From the NCBI RefSeq assembly GCF_018308945.1, contig NZ_CP070501.1:2294001-2358000 (forward strand): a stretch of 64,000 bases of DNA. Direction: 5' to 3'. Position numbers and translations under genes: made by a program. Positions 61,213-64,000 of the stretch are shown here, in pieces (the stretch's first letter is position 1; each line of letters begins with the position of its first letter). This stretch comes from Agrococcus sp. Marseille-Q4369 (GTDB lineage: Bacteria; Actinomycetota; Actinomycetes; Actinomycetales; Microbacteriaceae). The notes beneath the pieces were generated by a model. The model did not search any database. It worked only from the letters and a program-made list of their open reading frames with translations, and was not told where the DNA came from.

Positions 61213-63930
61213 ATGGGCAAGAAGCTCGTCATCGTCGAGTCCCCGGCGAAGGGAAAGACGATCGAGCGGTACCTCGGCGAGGGCTACCAGGTGCTGGCCT
61301 CCGTCGGCCACATCCGCGACCTCGTGAGCCCCCGAGACCTGCCCGCCGACCTCAAGAAGGGCGCCTTCGGCAAGTTCGCCGTCGACGTCGACAACGGCTT
61401 CGCGCCCTACTACGTCGTGAGCGACGAGAAGAAGAAGACCGTCTCCGAGCTCAAGAAGGCGCTCAAGGACGCCGACGAGCTCATCCTCGCGACGGATGAG
61501 GACCGCGAGGGCGAGGCCATCGCGTGGCATCTGCTCGAGGTGCTCAAGCCCAAGGTGCCGGTGAAGCGAATGGTGTTCCACGAGATCACCAAGGACGCGA
61601 TCGAGCAGGCCAAGGACCAGATGCGCGAGCTCAACATGCCGCTCGTCGACGCGCAGGAGACGCGCCGCATCCTCGACCGGCTCTACGGCTACGAGGTGAG
61701 CCCCGTGCTGTGGCGCAAGGTGCGGCAGGGCCTGTCGGCCGGTCGCGTGCAGTCGCCGACCGCGCGCCTCATCGTCGATCGCGAGCGCGAGCGCATGGCG
61801 TTCGTGCCCGCCGCCTACTGGAGCCTCGCGGCGCAGTTCGAAGCCCCTCAGTCGACGACGCAGGGATCGCGCTTCGGCGCCCGGCTCGTACGGCTCGACG
61901 GCGCGCGCGTCGCGACCGGCAGCGACTTCGACGACCGCGGCCAGATCAAGGGCGTCCGCACGATCCTCGACCAGGAGGCCGCCGAGTCGCTCGCGAGCGA
62001 GCTCGAGCGGGCCGCCTTCCAGGTCGCGAGCGTCGAGTCGAAGCCCTACCGCCGTCGCCCCTCGGCGCCCTTCACGACCTCGACCCTCCAGCAGGAGGCC
62101 GGCCGCAAGCTCAAGCTCTCGGCGAAGCAGACGATGTCGGTCGCGCAGTCGCTGTACGAGCAGGGCTACATCACCTACATGCGCACCGACTCGCCCTCGC
62201 TCTCGGCGCAGGCGATCAAGGCGGCGCGCGAGCAGGCGACGGCGCTCTACGGCAAGGGATCGATCCCGCAGGCCGCGCGCCACTACTCGGGCAAGTCGAA
62301 GTCGGCGCAGGAGGCGCACGAGGCGATCCGCCCCTCGGGCGACGCCTTCCGCACCCCGGCCGAGGTCAAGGCATCCCTCACCCCGAACGAGCACCGCCTC
62401 TACGAGCTCATCTGGAAGCGCACCGTCGCGAGCCAGATGATCGATGCGACGGGTCAGACCGCGACCATCACGATCGCCTCGGAGAAGACGAGCCGCGGGG
62501 TCGCCGAGTTCACCGCGTCCGGCACCGTCATCACCGAGCCCGGCTTCCTGCACGCCTACGAGGAGGGCAAGGACGCCTCGCGCTACGCAGAGGACGCCGA
62601 GGGCGACGGGAACCTGCCGGACGTCAAGCAGTCCGACCCCGTCTCGCTCGTCGAGCTCGAGCGCAAGGACCACGTCACGACGCCCCCGCCGCGCTACACC
62701 GAGGCGAGCCTCGTCAAGGCGCTCGAGGAGCTCGAGATCGGCCGCCCGTCGACCTACGCCTCGATCATCGACACCATCGTGCGGCGCGGCTTCGTCACGC
62801 AGCGCGGCGGCGCGCTCGTGCCGAACTGGATCGCGTTCTCGACCATCAAGCTGCTCGAGGACAACCTCGGCGACTACGTCGACTACGACTTCACGGCCGA
62901 GATGCTCGCCGACCTCGACCGCATCGCCGACGGTGACCTCGACCGGCAGGAGTGGCTGCGCCGCTTCTACTTCGGCAGCGAGGAGCGGCCGGGCCTCAAG
63001 AGCACGGTCGAGAACCTCGGCGACATCGACGCGCGCGCCGTCAACTCGATCCCGGTGGCCGAGGGCGTCACGCTGCGCGTCGGCCAGTACGGGCCCTACC
63101 TCGAGGGCACAGGGCCCGACGGCGAGGTCAAGCGCGCCAACATCCCCGAGGACCTCACGCCCGACCAGCTCACGCCCGAGAAGGCGGCGGAGCTCTTCGC
63201 GGCCGAGCCCGCGGAGGACCGCGTGCTCGGGCAGCACCCCGAGACGGGGCTCGACGTCGTCGTCAAGAACGGCCGCTTCGGCCCGTACATCGAGGAGGCG
63301 CTGCCGGTCGAGCTCGACGACGAGGGCAAGCCCGTCGCGCCCAAGAAGGGCAAGGCCGCGCCGAAGCCGCGCCGCGCCTCGCTCTTCAAGTCGATGGAGC
63401 CCGAGTCGGTCGACCTGCCGACGGCGCTCAAGTTGCTCTCGCTCCCGCGCGTCGTGGGCGTCGACCCCGAGTCGGGCGAGGAGATCTCGGCCCGCCCGGG
63501 TCGCTACGGCCCGTTCCTCTCGAAGGGCACCGACACCCGCTCGCTCGAGGACGAGGACCAGATCTTCTCGATCACGCTCGAGCAGGCGCTCGAGCGCTTC
63601 GCGCAGCCGAAGTACGGGGCGCGGAAGGCCGCGAGCGCGCTCAAGGAGTTCGACGCCGACCCGGTCTCGGGCAAGCCCGTGAAGGTGCGCGACGGCCGCT
63701 TCGGGCCCTACGTCACCGACGGCGAGACGAACGCGACCATCCCGCGCGGCGAGGACGTCGAGGGCATCACCTTCGAGCGCGCGATCGAGCTGCTGCAGCT
63801 CAAGCGCGAGAAGGGCCCGGCGAAGAAGCCCGCGCGCAAGCCCGCCGCGAAGAAGCCGGCCGCCAAGAAGCCGGCCGCGAAGAAGGCGCCCGCGAAGAAG
63901 CCCGCGGCGAAGAAGCCCACCGAGTCGTGA
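61213..63930 (+). CDS. topA: DNA topoisomerase I
   Basis: A 905-residue type IA topoisomerase relaxing negative supercoils. The Toprim domain starts KKLVIVESPAKGKTIERYLG and has ATDEDREGEAIAWHLLEVL. The active-site Tyr is Y322 in YITYMRTDSPSLS. The strand-gate region (RPSTYASIIDTIVRRGFV) and the non-zinc C-terminal repeats with RFGPYV/RYGPFL motifs follow. The protein ends in a Lys/Ala/Pro-rich tail (PAAKKPAAKKPAAKKAPAKK) expected to bind DNA non-specifically, as in other actinobacterial TopA proteins. An in-frame GTG at 61201 would add four residues. It overlaps tmk by GTGA. Confidence 0.96.
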   Translation: MGKKLVIVESPAKGKTIERYLGEGYQVLASVGHIRDLVSPRDLPADLKKGAFGKFAVDVDNGFAPYYVVSDEKKKTVSELKKALKDADELILATDEDREGEAIAWHLLEVLKPKVPVKRMVFHEITKDAIEQAKDQMRELNMPLVDAQETRRILDRLYGYEVSPVLWRKVRQGLSAGRVQSPTARLIVDRERERMAFVPAAYWSLAAQFEAPQSTTQGSRFGARLVRLDGARVATGSDFDDRGQIKGVRTILDQEAAESLASELERAAFQVASVESKPYRRRPSAPFTTSTLQQEAGRKLKLSAKQTMSVAQSLYEQGYITYMRTDSPSLSAQAIKAAREQATALYGKGSIPQAARHYSGKSKSAQEAHEAIRPSGDAFRTPAEVKASLTPNEHRLYELIWKRTVASQMIDATGQTATITIASEKTSRGVAEFTASGTVITEPGFLHAYEEGKDASRYAEDAEGDGNLPDVKQSDPVSLVELERKDHVTTPPPRYTEASLVKALEELEIGRPSTYASIIDTIVRRGFVTQRGGALVPNWIAFSTIKLLEDNLGDYVDYDFTAEMLADLDRIADGDLDRQEWLRRFYFGSEERPGLKSTVENLGDIDARAVNSIPVAEGVTLRVGQYGPYLEGTGPDGEVKRANIPEDLTPDQLTPEKAAELFAAEPAEDRVLGQHPETGLDVVVKNGRFGPYIEEALPVELDDEGKPVAPKKGKAAPKPRRASLFKSMEPESVDLPTALKLLSLPRVVGVDPESGEEISARPGRYGPFLSKGTDTRSLEDEDQIFSITLEQALERFAQPKYGARKAASALKEFDADPVSGKPVKVRDGRFGPYVTDGETNATIPRGEDVEGITFERAIELLQLKREKGPAKKPARKPAAKKPAAKKPAAKKAPAKKPAAKKPTES

Positions 63931-64000
63931 CCGGCGCGTTCATCACCCTCGAGGGCGGCGACGGCTCCGGCAAGTCGACGCAAGCGGGGATGCTCGTGGC
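63927..64000 (+). CDS. tmk: Thymidylate kinase, N-terminal part (3' end outside window)
   Basis: Only the first 24 codons are visible: the GTG overlaps the topA stop and reads TGAFITLEGGDGSGKSTQAG, the P-loop start of dTMP kinase. It phosphorylates dTMP to dTDP, downstream of the thymidine kinase also encoded in this window. The gene runs off the right edge. Confidence 0.93.
   Translation, partial: MTGAFITLEGGDGSGKSTQAGMLV

Overview
The window is high-GC chromosomal DNA from an actinobacterium. Gene content and order point to the family Microbacteriaceae. My best guess is Agrococcus or a close relative, and that is an inference from gene complement rather than a database match. Supporting signs are very strong GC bias at third codon positions, many GTG starts, heavy use of overlapping stop/start codons (ATGA, GTGA), a Tad/Flp pilus locus next to topA and tmk, and an actinobacterial SRP RNA just upstream of dnaX. 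Many genes have a TANNNT box (TAGCGT, TAGCCT, TAGAAT, TACGTT) ending 6-8 nt before the start codon, the layout expected for leaderless transcripts.

Layout. 1-3 kb: end of rplA, a small membrane protein, and a NarL-type two-component system. 3-9 kb: an oligopeptide/dipeptide ABC importer (binding protein, two permeases, and a fused double ATPase on the other strand). 9-13 kb: an MDR oxidoreductase, a DUF998 membrane protein, an alpha/beta hydrolase, a YqaJ-type nuclease and an N-terminally short APH-like kinase. 13-16 kb: an OmpR/HAMP two-component pair, then the L10 leader and rplJ-rplL. 16-22 kb: a remnant gene, an ABC exporter, an alkyltransferase-like protein, a frameshifted small gene, and the transsulfuration pair cbs-metB. 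22-28 kb: two MFS transporters, a SRPBCC protein, an amidohydrolase and a HerA-like ATPase. 28-33 kb: a PAS histidine kinase converging on a CheY-like regulator / HEAT / GT2 operon, and tRNA-Ser. 33-37 kb: a wall-binding subtilase. 37-41 kb: pta-ackA and a DUF2231-cytochrome b5 fusion. 41-47 kb: ffs, dnaX, recR, lysC, asd. 47-50 kb: a small helical protein, mqo, an unusual LuxR-HTH regulator, tdk, a repeat cluster and tRNA-Pro. 50-56 kb: a phosphoesterase, a class A PBP with PASTA domains, a DUF4177 protein, a RidA-like protein, and a DUF559 gene bracketed by palindromes. 56-64 kb: acsA, the Tad locus, topA and the start of tmk.

How the genes fit together. Acetate metabolism is well covered: Pta-AckA (reversible) and AcsA (scavenging), with Mqo feeding malate electrons into the quinone pool. 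LysC-Asd supplies aspartate semialdehyde for lysine, diaminopimelate, threonine and methionine. Cbs-MetB moves sulfur between cysteine and homocysteine. Three two-component modules, a Tad pilus, a surface protease and a membrane glycosyltransferase make up the envelope and sensing side.

Most unusual signals: (1) a dispersed palindrome family with arms GAACTTCCCCGAA/TTCGGGGAAGTTC, two copies of which bracket a DUF559 endonuclease-fold gene and encode its C-terminus; (2) a duplicated 3' strand of SRP RNA that could pair with the SRP 5' end; (3) an over-represented word GGATGCG/CGCATCC that seems to override codon preference; (4) three single-base frameshifts, two of them at G/C runs; (5) a 42-codon leaderless gene inside the Tad locus.
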